Source of the DNA: Nectonema munidae
Lineage: Eukaryota > Nematomorpha > Nectonematoida > Nectonematidae
Length of the DNA: 64,000 nucleotides
Direction: 5' to 3'
Assembly (NCBI GenBank): GCA_030549495.1
Contig: JAUIRK010000682.1
Location: 1 to 64,000, forward strand
Shown piece by piece: positions 43,313-55,337 of this stretch. The translations under genes were made by a program, and so were the position numbers. Each line of letters opens with the position of its first letter. Within the stretch, counting starts at the first letter, position 1. The notes beneath the pieces were generated by a model. The model saw only the letters and a program-made list of their open reading frames with translations. It was not told where the DNA came from and ran no database searches.

Positions 43313-45927
43313 CAATGGCGGATATAAGGGGCGGGCCTACCGGGCCTCGCCCCCCTGTCGAGTATACATATTTTTGAACAAAGTATTTATTAATTAAATA
43401 ATAAAAAACAATTTATTAAACTAAAATTAAATAATTTATTTATTTGTAGAATAAAATAATTAAATTTTTAAATAAAAATACTTTAGTTTATCAGTACATT
43501 TTTTTAAAATGGCGTCTTCTGTTCGAAACTCAAAAAAACTGCCAATAGCTAGAATTTATAATTTTTAATCTTTTAAATTTCAGGTATAACTTTTGTTTGC
43601 ATTTTATGATGAATGAATTGTCACTTGCTGATGACTTAGATTTACTGAATTTTTTTTTACGTTTCCATTTTATATTTTACGTCTCCATAATTCTCTATTT
43701 TGCTCACTTCCAAAGTTAATTTTTTTAACTGTTTCTAACAAATTTTCTAACAGTTTTTATTATTTGCTGCAAAATCACAAAAAATATGAAGATTGAGAAA
43801 AAACCATCGATTAAAAAAGAAAATAATTGTTTTTTTCACAAAAAAAGATGTTTCTCAGTCTTTAGCATCCTCTTCATCTTCTTTTGCACTATTACCGACC
43901 AATATAAATATTCAATTCAGAGAGGGTTTTGCTGCCGATGAATTTAGCCTCCGCATTTCTCAGCCATCACTTGCAGTTGACAATCAATTAAGTTCAGCTT
44001 TGTCAAAAAAAGAAGATAATAGGGAAATAATAAAAAGCATCACTGAAGTAATTGTTTTGTGTGGTAGGATGGGATTGCCATTGCGAGGACATCGAGATAA
44101 TGGTCAATTAGATCCTCCAGTATTAATTAATAGTATTATCACAGACGAAGGTTATTTCCATTAAATGATTCAGCTGTACTCTTTATCCAACAAAAAAGTG
44201 TTTGATCATCTCTCGAATCAGCTTCAAATGCCACATACCTATCAAAAACTACGCAGAATCAAATCATATCATGCATGACAACAGTGATAACTGGAAAATA
44301 TCTCATAAGGTTTGTAAATCAAGGTTTTTCTGTTATCGCTGATGAGACAACTGTTCTGTCTCACAAAACTAAGCTTACCGTCAGCGTGCGTTATATAAAG
44401 GATAATTTGATTATGGAACGTTTTTTGGAGTTTATGAAACCGGATTCATTGAGTGGAGTAGCACTTGCAAATGAAATACTTAGTGTGCTTAAACGTGCTG
44501 GTCTTGATCCAACTTGTCTCGTGGGACAAGGTTATGATGGTGCTGCATCAATGAGGGGAGCTTTTAATGGAGTTCACGCCGAAATGAAACGACTTTGTGG
44601 AAATCAAGCAATTTATGTGCATTGCGCTGCACATGCTTTCAATTTAACTCTTGTGAAGGCTTCAAGTATCCCTGAGATCACAAATGAATTTGGAATTGTG
44701 GGCAGCTTAGTCAGGTTCTTTACTAGGAGTGCTGTAAGAACAAAAGCATTGGAAGAAGCTCTCAAGTCAGCCAGTGTCGTTTCATCAAAATATAGACTCA
44801 AAGTTCCATGCCAAACACGTTGGGTAGAAAAGTAAGAAGCAATTCTTACATCTTTAACTAAACCAGAGTTTCTTATATCATTGACTATAATGAACGATCT
44901 GATGACAATAATTAAGAAGCTGTCTGTTGCTTTGCAGTGAGTATGAAATGATCTATTTTCAGCCATTAACCATGTCTGCATAATCAAGAGCAGTTACAAG
45001 AATGGAGAAGCAATGAACTATATTTTCAAAAATTATTTCAGAAAGATCAAGATTTATACGGTGACTTGTCCGTTCCCAGAAGAGTTGGACGCCAAATGAA
45101 AATCAATAATATTCCAGTAACCTCCTCATTGGAGTACTATCGCTGTTCTATTTATTTGCCATTTTAGATGTCATTATTAGTCAAATTGATGATCGTTTTT
45201 TGAGTCATCATTCATCTGATTTTCTTCTTTTGGGGTTACTACCGCAATTTGCCAAAAATTTGGATTTTAGTTCATTTAAAGAGGGAATTATTCAATATTG
45301 CGGAATGTTAAACTGCTCTTTAGATAAAGTTGAACCGGAATTTGAAACGTGGAAAACCTTTTGTAAATCAGCTCCTGATTATTCTCATGATTGCATCTCA
45401 GCATTAAATTTATGCAATACATCATTTATCCCAACATCCATTTACTTTTAACTATTTTTGCAACTTTGCCAGTCTCACCAGCTACTGCTGAGCGAACATT
45501 TTCAGTTCTTAAATACTTAAAGACGTATCTTCGAACAACTATGGGAGCAGACCGTCTCAATGGATTAGCTCTAGCCTACATCCATCGTGATTTTGACTCC
45601 CCAGAGGTAACAAAAAAATAGTTGAACTTTTTGCTGATGAGCAGAGAAAAATCCATATGTAGATCTAATTCTCTATATGTCTTTTGACATATAAAAATAT
45701 ATATATGATTTTATTTTGACATGTATAAAAATATATTTTTCAATTTTCAATAAATTAAAATTATGCATGATTTGATTTGCACATATTATAATAACTAAAA
45801 TATTGTATGATATGAAGTTATTATTATAAGTTATACCAAATTTAAAAAAAAAGCAAAATCACTGAAAACTTAAGGAATAAATATGTTGAAGTAGCCCCTC
45901 TGTGGTCAATTGCTGGATCCGCCACTG
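43313..45927 (+). mobile_element. hAT transposon (ZMYM1/DUF4371-like), both ends visible
   Basis: The left end reads caatggcggatataaggggc; the right end, on the other strand, cagtggcggatccagcaatt. The transposase starts with a Ser-rich N-terminal part (43793-44160), then SVIADETTVLSHKTKLTVSV, VGQGYDGAASMRGAFNGVHA and IYVHCAAHAFNLTLVKAS (44275-44835), the catalytic core with the D, DGA and CAAHAFNL blocks. The C-terminal dimerisation block is SPATAERTFSVLKYLKTYLR (45468-45527). At least three breaks prevent expression. An 8-bp target duplication was not convincing. This is the best preserved hAT in the window. Confidence 0.85.
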
Positions 45928-46129
45928 ATAAGTGGATGTTATGGCTTAATAAGATGTGCTGTAAAAAATTATCCACCTTGCAAAATATTCCTCTAGAAGT
46001 GGTTCTACAGCTAAGAGTTTTGTCTTCTTTTTCTTTTAGTATTATTGATAGGGAATGTGTTTTGTTCGCAATATTAGGTCTTAAAAATAGTAAGATGTTT
46101 TCGGTGTATCTATATATCATGTGAAATTG

Positions 46130-46690
46130 GTGGGCTCAGTTATTTGCAATTTTTTGGCTCTTGCAATTAATTCTTCAATAAGACATTGTATCTTCCCATC
46201 TGTTTTGAAGTCACATAAAGTAATCCCTTTCTGGGAGAAAGATGATAATGAAAGTGTAAAAAATTACCGACCAATCTCCATAGTTGCAACACTTTCTAAA
46301 GTTTTTGAGAAAATCATTCTCACACAAATTAGTTTTCACATTTTTCAGAAAAATCGAATTTCAAAATGGCTTTAAGAAGGACTACTCGTGTAAAAATTTA
46401 CATTCTTTTCTAATCGATGAACTTATTTCTTTTCTAAAAAAAAAAGAAGAAGACATTGTACTCCTGTTTTTCGATATGAGTCAAGCCTTTGATCGTGTCA
46501 ACCACTCCATATTAATCGAAAAGCTTTCCAAAACTTCTTCTCAAGTTTTTTGCCTATTAAATGCAGCGTACCCCAGGGCTCTATTCTTTCCCCTTTTTTT
46601 ATTTAGTTTTTATGTGAATGTTGTTTTCAATATATCCTGTATTTTCACTTTTCTGGCGATGATTTTTGCGCATATTTTCCTTTTTCTATG
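46130..46690 (+). mobile_element. LINE reverse transcriptase fragment
   Basis: The frame around 46195-46375 reads VIPFWEKDDNESVKNYRPIS, IVATLSKVFEKII, the start of the reverse transcriptase domain (P.f.k.(D).....NYRPISl...l.K.fEkii). A frame change near 46370 leads to LLFFDMSQAFDRVNHSILIE (46465-46525), carrying the first catalytic aspartate (D.(S/K)AFD.V.H). The palm motif YxDD is missing. It resembles Jockey/I-type elements. No 3' tail was identified. Confidence 0.85.
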
Positions 46691-46754
46691 AATTAAGAAA
46701 AATGATATCATTGATACTAGTTCATTTGATAGCAGCAAAGGTGGCGGATTGTTA

Positions 46755-46805
46755 TTTGACGGGCTTTAGAAAAGTTGATGCTAACACTTCAGAACACAAA
46801 ACGCT
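46755..46805 (-). repeat. Dispersed repeat, inverted copy of 8160-8210
   Basis: On the minus strand the sequence gtgttctgaagtgttagcat continues to tttctaaagccc and matches 8165-8205 with a few differences. With 42725-43312 it suggests that one element spans the inserted hAT and LINE sequences. Confidence 0.6.
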
Positions 46806-46959
46806 TATGTTCCTCTTCCCCATCAGACGTTAATGCAATAAACCAAATGTCAAATAAGAGGCCTCATATTTCATTTTTGAAGTCATTAAAAAATGCTCAT
46901 TTACATCTATAAAATCAGGCCTGAATGCAATAAAAAATAGTATCCAATTCAAAGATAAA

Positions 46960-47284
46960 ATTATTTATTCTTTTAAATATTAGCAAAAATGGCAAATGAC
47001 CCAATATGGATGCAATATGTTTCGCAAAACGATCCACACAGTGACCCCTTCTCGATTCCCATGGAACTGCTTCGCGATCGCCTAGGGCAGCGCGGACTCC
47101 AGTTTGAAAACCACTGAGCTAGAAAGTAGTGATGCAATCAAAAATACAAACAACGTAATTTGACTTCAGTGAAAGTATAATGCCGGGTAATAATGGTGTG
47201 TTAATTGGACAAAATTTCGTTTATAATAAATTTTTAAAATCATAAAAAGTTCGCCCCCAAAAATTTTGAGGATGTGCGCCTCTG
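46960..47284. mobile_element. Two hAT-type element ends
   Basis: A right end, ccagtttgaaaaccactg, stops at 47116. A second right end, ggatgtgcgcctctg, stops at 47284 and matches the ends at 2866 and 53916. The corresponding left ends were not found, so both are probably truncated MITEs. Confidence 0.5.
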
Positions 47285-47309
47285 CTTGAAATATATAAAC
47301 GTATACACT

Positions 47310-49280
47310 CTGTTATAGTCTATGCCTATTTTGCCCCCCTCCCCCCTTCCCCTTGTATTTAAAGTCTGGAGATGGGGTTGGATATAGTAATCTACTAGAA
47401 TCCAGGAAACGTTCGAAAACTTTTACAATTTACTGCTAAGCATGACTCAATAATTTCTGTTAAAGTTAAACATGGCCCTAAAAATGAAAAATATACCAGT
47501 TCAGAAAACCTTTGCGTCCATGGTAAGAGAAGATATAGCTGACAAAATTAAAGTTTGTCCATATTTTTTTGTTCAAGCAGATGAAGCAAAGGATGTTAGC
47601 AAAGCTGAACAGTTGGATTTAGTTGTAAGATACTATGATGAAGTATCAAACTGCATTGAAGGAAGCTTCGTATCTTTCACTCAAATGACTATGATGAATG
47701 GGGAATCGATTATGTCATTTTAAAGGTGTTAGAAGGGTTGGGTTTGGATTATAAAAATTCTCTTGATGGAGCTTCAGTGATGAAAGGTGAAATTAATGGA
47801 GTTAAGTTCGTGATAAAGCTCCTTTTGCTTTTTATGTTCATTGTTATTGTCATAGACTTAATTTAGTTTTGGTGAATATTGCAAAATGTGTAAGAGAAGC
47901 GAATGATTTTTCAGTTTTATAGAACAGCTCTATAAATTTGTATCAAATCCAGTAGTACATGAAAAGTTTCATCGTATTCAAAAGGAAATATATCCACAAA
48001 GAGAAATAAAAGAATTTCAGCATTTAAGTGACACAAGATGGTGGTGTGGAGCAATATCCTGTAAGAATGCCCTTGAGTGCTTAGATTGCTTAATAAAACT
48101 CTTAGATGTCATTCCTTTGGATGAGACTGGCGCTCGAGCTATTACTGCTCGTAGTTTAATTGCTCAAATTGATGTGGAATTTGTTTATTTATTGATTTTT
48201 TTCGGATATTCTTGGTAAGATTCAAAAAGTATCCGAACAATTACAATCTAAGCAAGCACATCTTAGAAAAGCAGTCAATTTGATTAAATCTCTTCGCCAA
48301 AAGTTTATTGATTTAAAATCTACAGATTTGAACCTTCAATACAGTGATGAAGTGAGCAAAATTTGTCACCTATGCAACATCACTCACACTAAAACAGAAA
48401 AACATAAAAGACCTAAAAATTATAATCAATTTATTGTCAGAATCAACTAGAAAAGGGCCAACTGGACTGGGAAGTGTAGGTAAACCACTACACTAAAACT
48501 ATTAATAAAATTCTCGATTGCTTAGTAATTGAACTAGATCGACGATTTTCTGAAGAGTTCACACCCATTTTTTATGGCATTTCTGCACTTTGTCCAGAAA
48601 GTGAAACTTTTTTATGTGAAGAATATTTAAAATTGTTTGCAACTACTTACTGTGTGGATGTAAACGATTTACATCATGAAATACCATTAGTGAAAAAGTT
48701 ACTTTTAAAAGAACCGAAGTCACCAATATCTCTAGTAGATTTTCTCTCATATATTTGTCCATATAAAGCTGCATTTGATTGTTTGTACAGGTTACTCCTT
48801 ATATCTGTAACCTTACCAGTTACAAGTGCCTCATGTGAGAGAAGCTTTTCAAAGATGAAATTGGTTAAAACTTTTCTTAGAAACTCTATGTCAAGTAGAA
48901 GATTGAGTAATATTGCTTTACTTTTAATCGAAAAGTTGTATGCTGAAAAAATAAACCTGAAAAGTGTTGATGAATTTGATAGTCGCCATGAGAATCGTCG
49001 AATCAAGCTACATTTGATGCTTTTAAATTTTGTTTTTTCATAAACAAATATTTTTGGTTTTTCAAGTTATCCAAAATGAATGAAAAAGACAATGTTAAAA
49101 AAGTTTATTGCTTTAAAAAGTATAAAATAATCTTCAGAATAATTCAAAAGAACATTTAAAAAAAGTAAAATATATGTATTATTTGGTAAATTGCTAATTT
49201 TATAGAAAATAGTGGAAATTATCAAATAAAAAACTTGACCCCTGTTTGCCCCCACTCCTAAAAATCTGGAATAGCCACTG
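47310..49280 (+). mobile_element. hAT transposon (ZMYM1/DUF4371-like), second copy, broken
   Basis: Segments in order: FASMVREDIADKIKVCPYFF and QADEAKDVSKAEQLDLVVRY (47472-47720), a GASVMKGEINGV-like DGA block near 47770, VHCYCHRLNLVLVNI-like near 47840, LSDTRWWCGAISCKNALECL near 48025, and SASCERSFSKMKLVKTFLRN (48828-48887), the dimerisation block. Breaks lie between most of them. The right end ctggaatagccactg stops at 49280; the left end is probably the C-rich sequence near 47320-47350 but is degraded. It differs from the copy at 43313-45927 and is a separate family member. Confidence 0.8.
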
Positions 49281-49429
49281 TTTGTAACACTTATCCATAT
49301 ACTAGAGCTCATGTTGACTAAATTTCTCATTGCAGTTAAAGCCCCTTAGAATGATTTATGTTTATACCAAAATGTTTTGAAATATGAAACTGTCAAAACA
49401 ACCACTATCTATCGCATCCATAGGGAAGA

Positions 49430-49540
49430 ATAATCTTCCATAGATGGACAGATGGTAAGGATAGTTACGATCAGGAATCGAACCCAGGCCATCTAGATCA
49501 AGACCCTACGCACCTACCACTAGCCCATCTGCCGAAGTTG
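49430..49540 (-). mobile_element. tRNA-derived SINE
   Basis: On the minus strand the sequence has an A box (gggctagtggtagg) and a B box (gggttcgattcc) at tRNA spacing, with an anticodon-like loop between. The acceptor stem does not pair and an unrelated tail (taccatctgtccatctatgg) follows, so a SINE is more likely than a tRNA gene. Confidence 0.6.
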
Positions 49541-49559
49541 TTAAACACAATCGTGAAAA

Positions 49560-51070
49560 AATTCCAAATCTTCGTACACGTTCTTCAAAAAAATAATTAC
49601 AGCTTTAATGGCTTATAATATTATACAATTAGAAATCCATATTTTTATTACATTTAAAATTATAGTGCATAAACTATTCATGAATTTTAATATAGGGTTA
49701 AAAACTACATCCATTTATCTACCCTAAAAGTAATAAAACGAACCAATTACAAATTTCAATTTAGTTTTTCTTAAATCCCAAATATGATAAAAACAAATGC
49801 TATACCGTATATATAATAAACATAAAATGGCCAGGTAGCCATACTAAAAGTAAGGAAGATTGCACAACTTTTGAAATAAAAGCCTATTGACATAAATGGA
49901 ATAAAACTAAATTTGGGAAAGATTAATCCTTAGAGATTTCTAAAACAAAGTTCGGTATTTGATGAACCCTAACGTAGGTAAAATGTTACTTCTGAACTAA
50001 ATCTATGACTTAGAAATTACCTTAATGACAATAAAATAGTCATAAACATAGAAACATTTAATAAAAGATTTTCTACATACTAAAATAAAAAACGTTGAAA
50101 CTCAAAATAATCTTTTGAGCGTTTAAAAATATCTTAGTTGGTAAATACCAAAAAGTTTTTAAATTATTTAAATTTTTTTAATATTACTGATGCTAATGAA
50201 AAAACATTAATAATTTCTTAGAACAAAAAAATTAAATTTTTGGCGGCTACCATTTAATTGGAGTGAATCCTAACGATTTCAAAATTTCAAAAACAAAAAT
50301 AATTAATTTAAGAAAGAAAGATTTACTTACTATTCACTTTTACATAAAAAAATATATATATATAGTAATCATAAATAAAATGATGTTAAATATAAAGCTT
50401 TGCTTCTACGATTAGTCAGAAAGTTGTAATATTTAATAATCAAGGTACACCAACAAGTACATAAAAGGCTAATTGACGCTGCTCACAGTCTATCTTCTGT
50501 AGAAAATTCAGAATAGATCATCCAAAAGATAATTTGTAAGTTAAGATCTACCTTTCTAATATCTTTCGTAAAAAAAAATAAAATTTACTTCTATAACATT
50601 TTTCTACTAACCATGTCGTTTGAGGAATTTAAGTTTTCATTAAATCCTTCATATATTTCTTGAAGACAGTAATGTCAAGGTTAACATATCAATGCAATTA
50701 ATAATAATATCTTCTCAAAGATATTATTATTTCTCAAACTTAAAATAGTTAATAAAAGAAACTAAGTTGTTTTTATGAAAGACATTTATTTTCAAAATTT
50801 AATTAGTTTTGCTCAAAAATGAGGGATGCTCCATCCACTTTACCAAAACTTCTCTTTAAAGCTATTAATATAAAACAAATTAGGACTTATGGAAAAGTGA
50901 CTTAATAAAAAGAAGCAAAAGTTGAAAAAGAGGCTATAAATCCATATTGTGGAACTATTATTCTTGATCACAGTCAAGATATTGAAGAACACCTTCAATT
51001 ATTAAAGGGTTGTTAGCTGTATAGGGCTATAAATATTTATATAAAATACTTCAAGAGATTCAATAGAACA
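49560..51070. other. AT-rich stretch, no gene seen
   Basis: No open frame of note and no recognisable RNA. Low GC throughout with T/A-rich simple sequence near 50350. Confidence 0.5.
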
Positions 51071-51078
51071 AATTCTTT

Positions 51079-51438
51079 GCTACCTCATACAATGTTACAA
51101 AAGTTATTACCTATATTTTGCAATTTGCACGATTTTAAATAATATATTTGTCAAATAATCGAAAAATGTTCAAATCAAAAAATATTTATTCTTTTTAAAT
51201 ATATCGTTGGCTCCCATTACTTTTAGTTTCGTATATGCATAATTTGATAAAAATTATTAAAAACTAGGTTTATCTTTTTATTCTAAAAGTAAAGGGAGTC
51301 AACGATATATTTAAAAAGAATAAATATTTTTTGATTTGAACATTTTTAGATTCTTTGATTATTGGACAAATATATTATTTTAAATCGTGCAAATTGCAAA
51401 ATATAGGTAATAACTTTTGTAACATCGTATGAGGTAGC
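51079..51438. repeat. Long inverted repeat, about 150-bp arms
   Basis: The arms 51079-51226 and 51283-51438 are reverse complements with only a few differences (shared: gctacctcatac, gttattacctatattttgca, and tttttaaatatatcgttg). The loop is 56 bases. The outer ends gctacctcata are well conserved. It looks like a foldback MITE and would form a long double-stranded hairpin if transcribed. Confidence 0.9.
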
Positions 51439-51439
51439 A

Positions 51440-53220
51440 ACAGAAAGTTTCATAGAAAAGGTTTTATTATAACGATGATCTTCAACTGATAAAGTAGTTT
51501 TAGGATCTCCAGGTAGATTTGTTTGCTTGTCGAGTTAAAGATCTTTTTGACTGATAAGTAGTTTTGAAGGATCTTTGATTTGTTCCAATACTGCACAAAG
51601 CTTTGCCTTTTTCTTCTTATTATTGCTATGATATTGGTTTATATATATATATATCGTGAATTAATGTATATGTATATTATATTGTATTGAAGGTTGAATT
51701 GTATGAGCATGGGATGTAAATAGATATATGTTAATCTTTACAAGGGCATTAAAGTTACACCAGTGTTATAGGACATCAATATTTATTATATAGTCTTTAC
51801 TAAGACATCTTTTATGCGTATAGCAGTGATTTGTGTACAAAAAGAAAAAAAAACCGACAAAATTATTGGAGAGCATATAGTTTTTAAACTAATGAAGCCA
51901 ACTTTCAAACAGAAATCAATGTTACAACTGACAAATATTTTATATCCTTAGAATTTCCAAAATCTAAAATTTTTTGGAGATTTTGCTCCTATGATAACAT
52001 TTAGATTTGTATTTCTTTGTAATTTTTTAGCTAACAATTCTCAATTTATTTTTATTTAGCATGTTGTTTCATTTATACAATTTTATAATTTATTTTTCCA
52101 GTGATAATAATTAATATCACGATCGTTATCAATAAATGTTCTTCTTCTTAAATTGGAACGCGTCTTTTTACCCATGGAAAATACTTGTATTTGTGTAAAT
52201 CAAAAATAATTTTTGTAAAATAACATTTTATAATATAAATAAGAGTAGTATTCATTAATAGAAAGTACATTTTTTTGCTACGATTGTTTTACGTAAAAAT
52301 TCTCTCAAATCAAAATGTAACTGCGCAAATTTTTAATTTTAATTTTTTTGAATGATTATTTTTATTTTTTAAATAACATATAAATTTAAAAAATACAAGC
52401 CGCTCCCATTTAGTTGGTATGAATCGTAACGTGAAACAATCGAGCAAAAAATGAATCTTCTCTGGATGAATATTTTCGTATACAATTTCTATGAATGAAT
52501 ATTACTCTTATTTAAATTTAAAATGTTTTAAAGGAAAATTATTAAAAATTTAGAAAAATATAATTAATTTCCAATTCCGTTTGGTAAGTTTGAGTAAGTT
52601 TGGGTAAAAAGAAGAGCGGCTTAAATTTTTTGTAAAAATATTTTTCTTTTTAAGACAGTTTTAAAATGGCTAATATTCCACCTATGTCGATAAATAGCTC
52701 AAAGCACGATAAGTTTTAGTGAAATAAAATGTCTAAGACAATTTATACAGGATATTTAACAAGAATTAATAGGAAACTAGTTTTTTTGCCAGTAAGTTTT
52801 TTTAAGATTAAAAGTTATCTTCTTTTTTTATACATAAATTTATTTTTGTAACCTTTTGTATTCTTTTGTAGAATATATAATGTATTATACATTGATTAAT
52901 ATATGTTTTACATGTTTTAAATTTAATATTTTTAAAATAAGTAATGCTACTTTTACAGATTGTATTAAATAGGTTAAACTAATTTTACTAAATTATTTCT
53001 TAAGATATTCATTTTTATTGAAGTTTACATTTGTGTCAAAAAATAATAAAAATTTTCCTATATCTAAGGATAAATATTTAAAATTTTACCTCATTTTTTC
53101 AATACAATAGTTCATTTTTCAAAAAATTAACTTCAAAATTTATTTTTTATAAATAATATTATTTTCAAAATTTAATTAGTTTTGCACAGAACTTAATAAA
53201 AAATACACTTAATTTGATTT
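51440..53220. other. AT-rich stretch, no gene seen
   Basis: No coding region or RNA gene was recognised. A TA microsatellite lies near 51640. Confidence 0.5.
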
Positions 53221-53222
53221 AC

Positions 53223-53691
53223 TCAGTGGTGTGCCTATGTTTAATGGCGCCCGGTACGGATGTTATTTTTGCCGTCCATCAAAATTTCAAATATTTGAAA
53301 ACGCCCAAAGCTTAATAATACGGGTATATAGCTGAGACATACATCCTCAGAATGATTGGGGGTGAGATGATTTTTTCTAAATTTAATATAAATAAGTTTG
53401 TCTCTAAGACTTAACCGTAAAACGAGAAAAGTAATATGGAAAGCTTATTTAAATAATATAGAATTGAGAAAATTCACAATCATTGGTGGTGAAAATCTTT
53501 TTCGCCCCTCTTAATTACCCCTCCTCGGACATGCGACCCTGGTATATAGGTGTGGAAGATTAATGTTTAGCAAAACATGATCAAATTACTATTCAATTAT
53601 AAAATATCTCGACTAAATTTTTAGTGATATATTAATACAAATAAATTCTCTGCCCGGAGCGGATCACCTCTCCTCTCTTGGCACGCCACTG
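53223..53691. mobile_element. hAT-type MITE
   Basis: The ends are cagtggtgtgcctatg and, on the other strand, cagtggcgtgccaagag. The flanks gatttact and tatctatt agree at five of eight bases, a possible eroded target duplication. The interior has no coding frame. Confidence 0.75.
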
Positions 53692-53915
53692 TATCTATTA
53701 AATCTATTTACCGTAAACCCTCATTTTTATTTCGCTAACGTGGATAATCCACATTCCAATTATAATCTATTATTTTTAAGAACATTTCTAGTATCTGTGG
53801 ATAATTCGCACTGTAAATTTAGAAATATTGCGTTTGAAAAATAGAATATTTATTTTATATTATAATAATATAAGTTTAACATAATAGTTTTCAAGGGATT
53901 AATCTATATGCTGGT

Positions 53916-54085
53916 CAGGGGCGCACATCCTCAAAATTATTGGGGGGGGGGGGGGGATTTTTTTCTTGCAATTTCCAAAATTAGTGGTCTGGAAATAACA
54001 CGGGAGACCAAATATTCAAGCAATCCTTTAAAATAGAGTGTATTCAGCGCATACCTAATGTCCTAAATTTATAAGGCTACTTTAT
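53916..54085. mobile_element. hAT-type left end fused to a dispersed repeat
   Basis: A left end, caggggcgcacatcctc, starts at 53916 and runs into a G run at 53942-53955. From 53980 the sequence is the inverted copy of 5640-5745. No right end was seen. Confidence 0.55.
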
Positions 54086-54172
54086 ATTTTTTTTTACAAA
54101 ATTGGTGAATTTAAATACTATACTTCCAGCGTAAATATTTTAATTAAATTTGTATATCGAATATAGTGCGCA

Positions 54173-54280
54173 GAAAAAATGCCCCCTATTAAAAAGTAAG
54201 AAAAAATGCCCCCTATTAAAAAGTAAGAAAAAATGCCCCCAATTAAAAATTAGGAAAAAATGCCCACGAAAAAAATGCCT
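54173..54280. repeat. 27-bp tandem repeat, about four copies
   Basis: Units starting gaaaaaatgccccctatta begin at 54173, 54200, 54227 and 54254; the last is degenerate. Because the period is a multiple of three, it creates an artificial frame with repeated KKCPLLKS, which is not taken as a gene. Confidence 0.85.
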
Positions 54281-54703
54281 CAACACAAAGTTTCAAAAGA
54301 TTTTTTATAAAAAAAAAGTTAATTTCTCATCTAAAACATTTAAAATTTAATTAAAGTAAACTAAAAAACTCAGCATACGACAATTTTACAAAAAAAAAAT
54401 TGAATTTGTTCATAGTTTGACATAAGCAGTACATCAGTACCTGGTCAATGAAAATACATCCGCTGCACCTTACCTTTTACTCAAAATTGAAAAATTTGCT
54501 ACATAATTAACATAAGAGAGAAAGGAAACAAAATAAACTAATAAAGCAATTTTCACTATTTTAAAATGGAACCGTCTGTTCTCAGAATAATTTCAAAATA
54601 ATAGGAGGCATAAAGAATTAGAGTTTATTTGATATTTTCACATTTTTATAAGCAGCAAAAGCCAACCTAGCTAGCCCTTATAATTAAAAAATTATTTAAA
54701 CTA

Positions 54704-55078
54704 ACGGTTGATAGACATTTCGCCCAATAGACAATTTGCCCCCTGACAAATTGTCTCATAGGCTATTAGTTTCATCCATCTTTGCTTATTATATGTGTAA
54801 AATTATTAAAAAAATTTATATTCTTGTTTATTTTATCTCTATTAAATTATTTCAAATTAATCAATTTATCTCTTAATTTTTTAGAATTGTCCATGAGACA
54901 AAATGTCTTATGAAAATAACGGGGCGAATTGTCCATGAAAAAAAATGTCCTATGAAAATAATGGGGCAAATTGTCCATGGGACGAACTGTCTTATGAAAA
55001 TAATTGGGTGAATTGTCCATGGGATGAACTGTCTTATGAAAATAATGGGGCGAAATGTCCGAGGACCAAACTAACATA
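54704..55078. mobile_element. MITE-like element with internal 42-bp tandem repeats
   Basis: The sequence gacatttcgccc occurs at 54715 and, inverted, at 55050-55061, marking similar ends. Inside, units starting gaattgtccatg begin at 54884, 54926, 54968 and 55010, with period 42. The period gives a 14-residue repeated peptide (MDNSPNYFHKTVHP-like) on the minus strand that is not considered a real protein. Confidence 0.6.
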
Positions 55079-55239
55079 AATCAAAGTATACGAGAAAAGA
55101 AAATCATTGCGTTTTTTTGAATATTTCTATCTACAAATAAAATTCTGACAGCTGTCATAAATAGATCAAGTACATTTTTAACAACTGAAAAATTTTATTA
55201 CGATATTATGTTTTTATTATAATAATCAACAAATTTCCC

Positions 55240-55337
55240 ATAACATTCTTATGATATCCCATAAGATGCATGGGGGCACCATGCGGTACATAGGAGTGTG
55301 GGCACGGCCCCTCATTCCCAGTCTAGCTACGTCACTG
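55240..55337. mobile_element. hAT-type right end
   Basis: GC-richer block ending in ctagctacgtcactg at 55337; read inward, cagtgacgtagctagactg is a typical hAT terminus. The left end was not found. From 55340 to 56310 nothing further was recognised. Confidence 0.4.

Noticed and set aside
54173-54280. CRISPR-like or protein repeat (KKCPLLKS)
   Set aside because: Units are contiguous with no unique spacers, and the genome is animal; the peptide is a by-product of a 27-base period.
54847-55077. Small protein with 14-residue repeats on the minus strand
   Set aside because: Fully explained by the 42-base minisatellite period.
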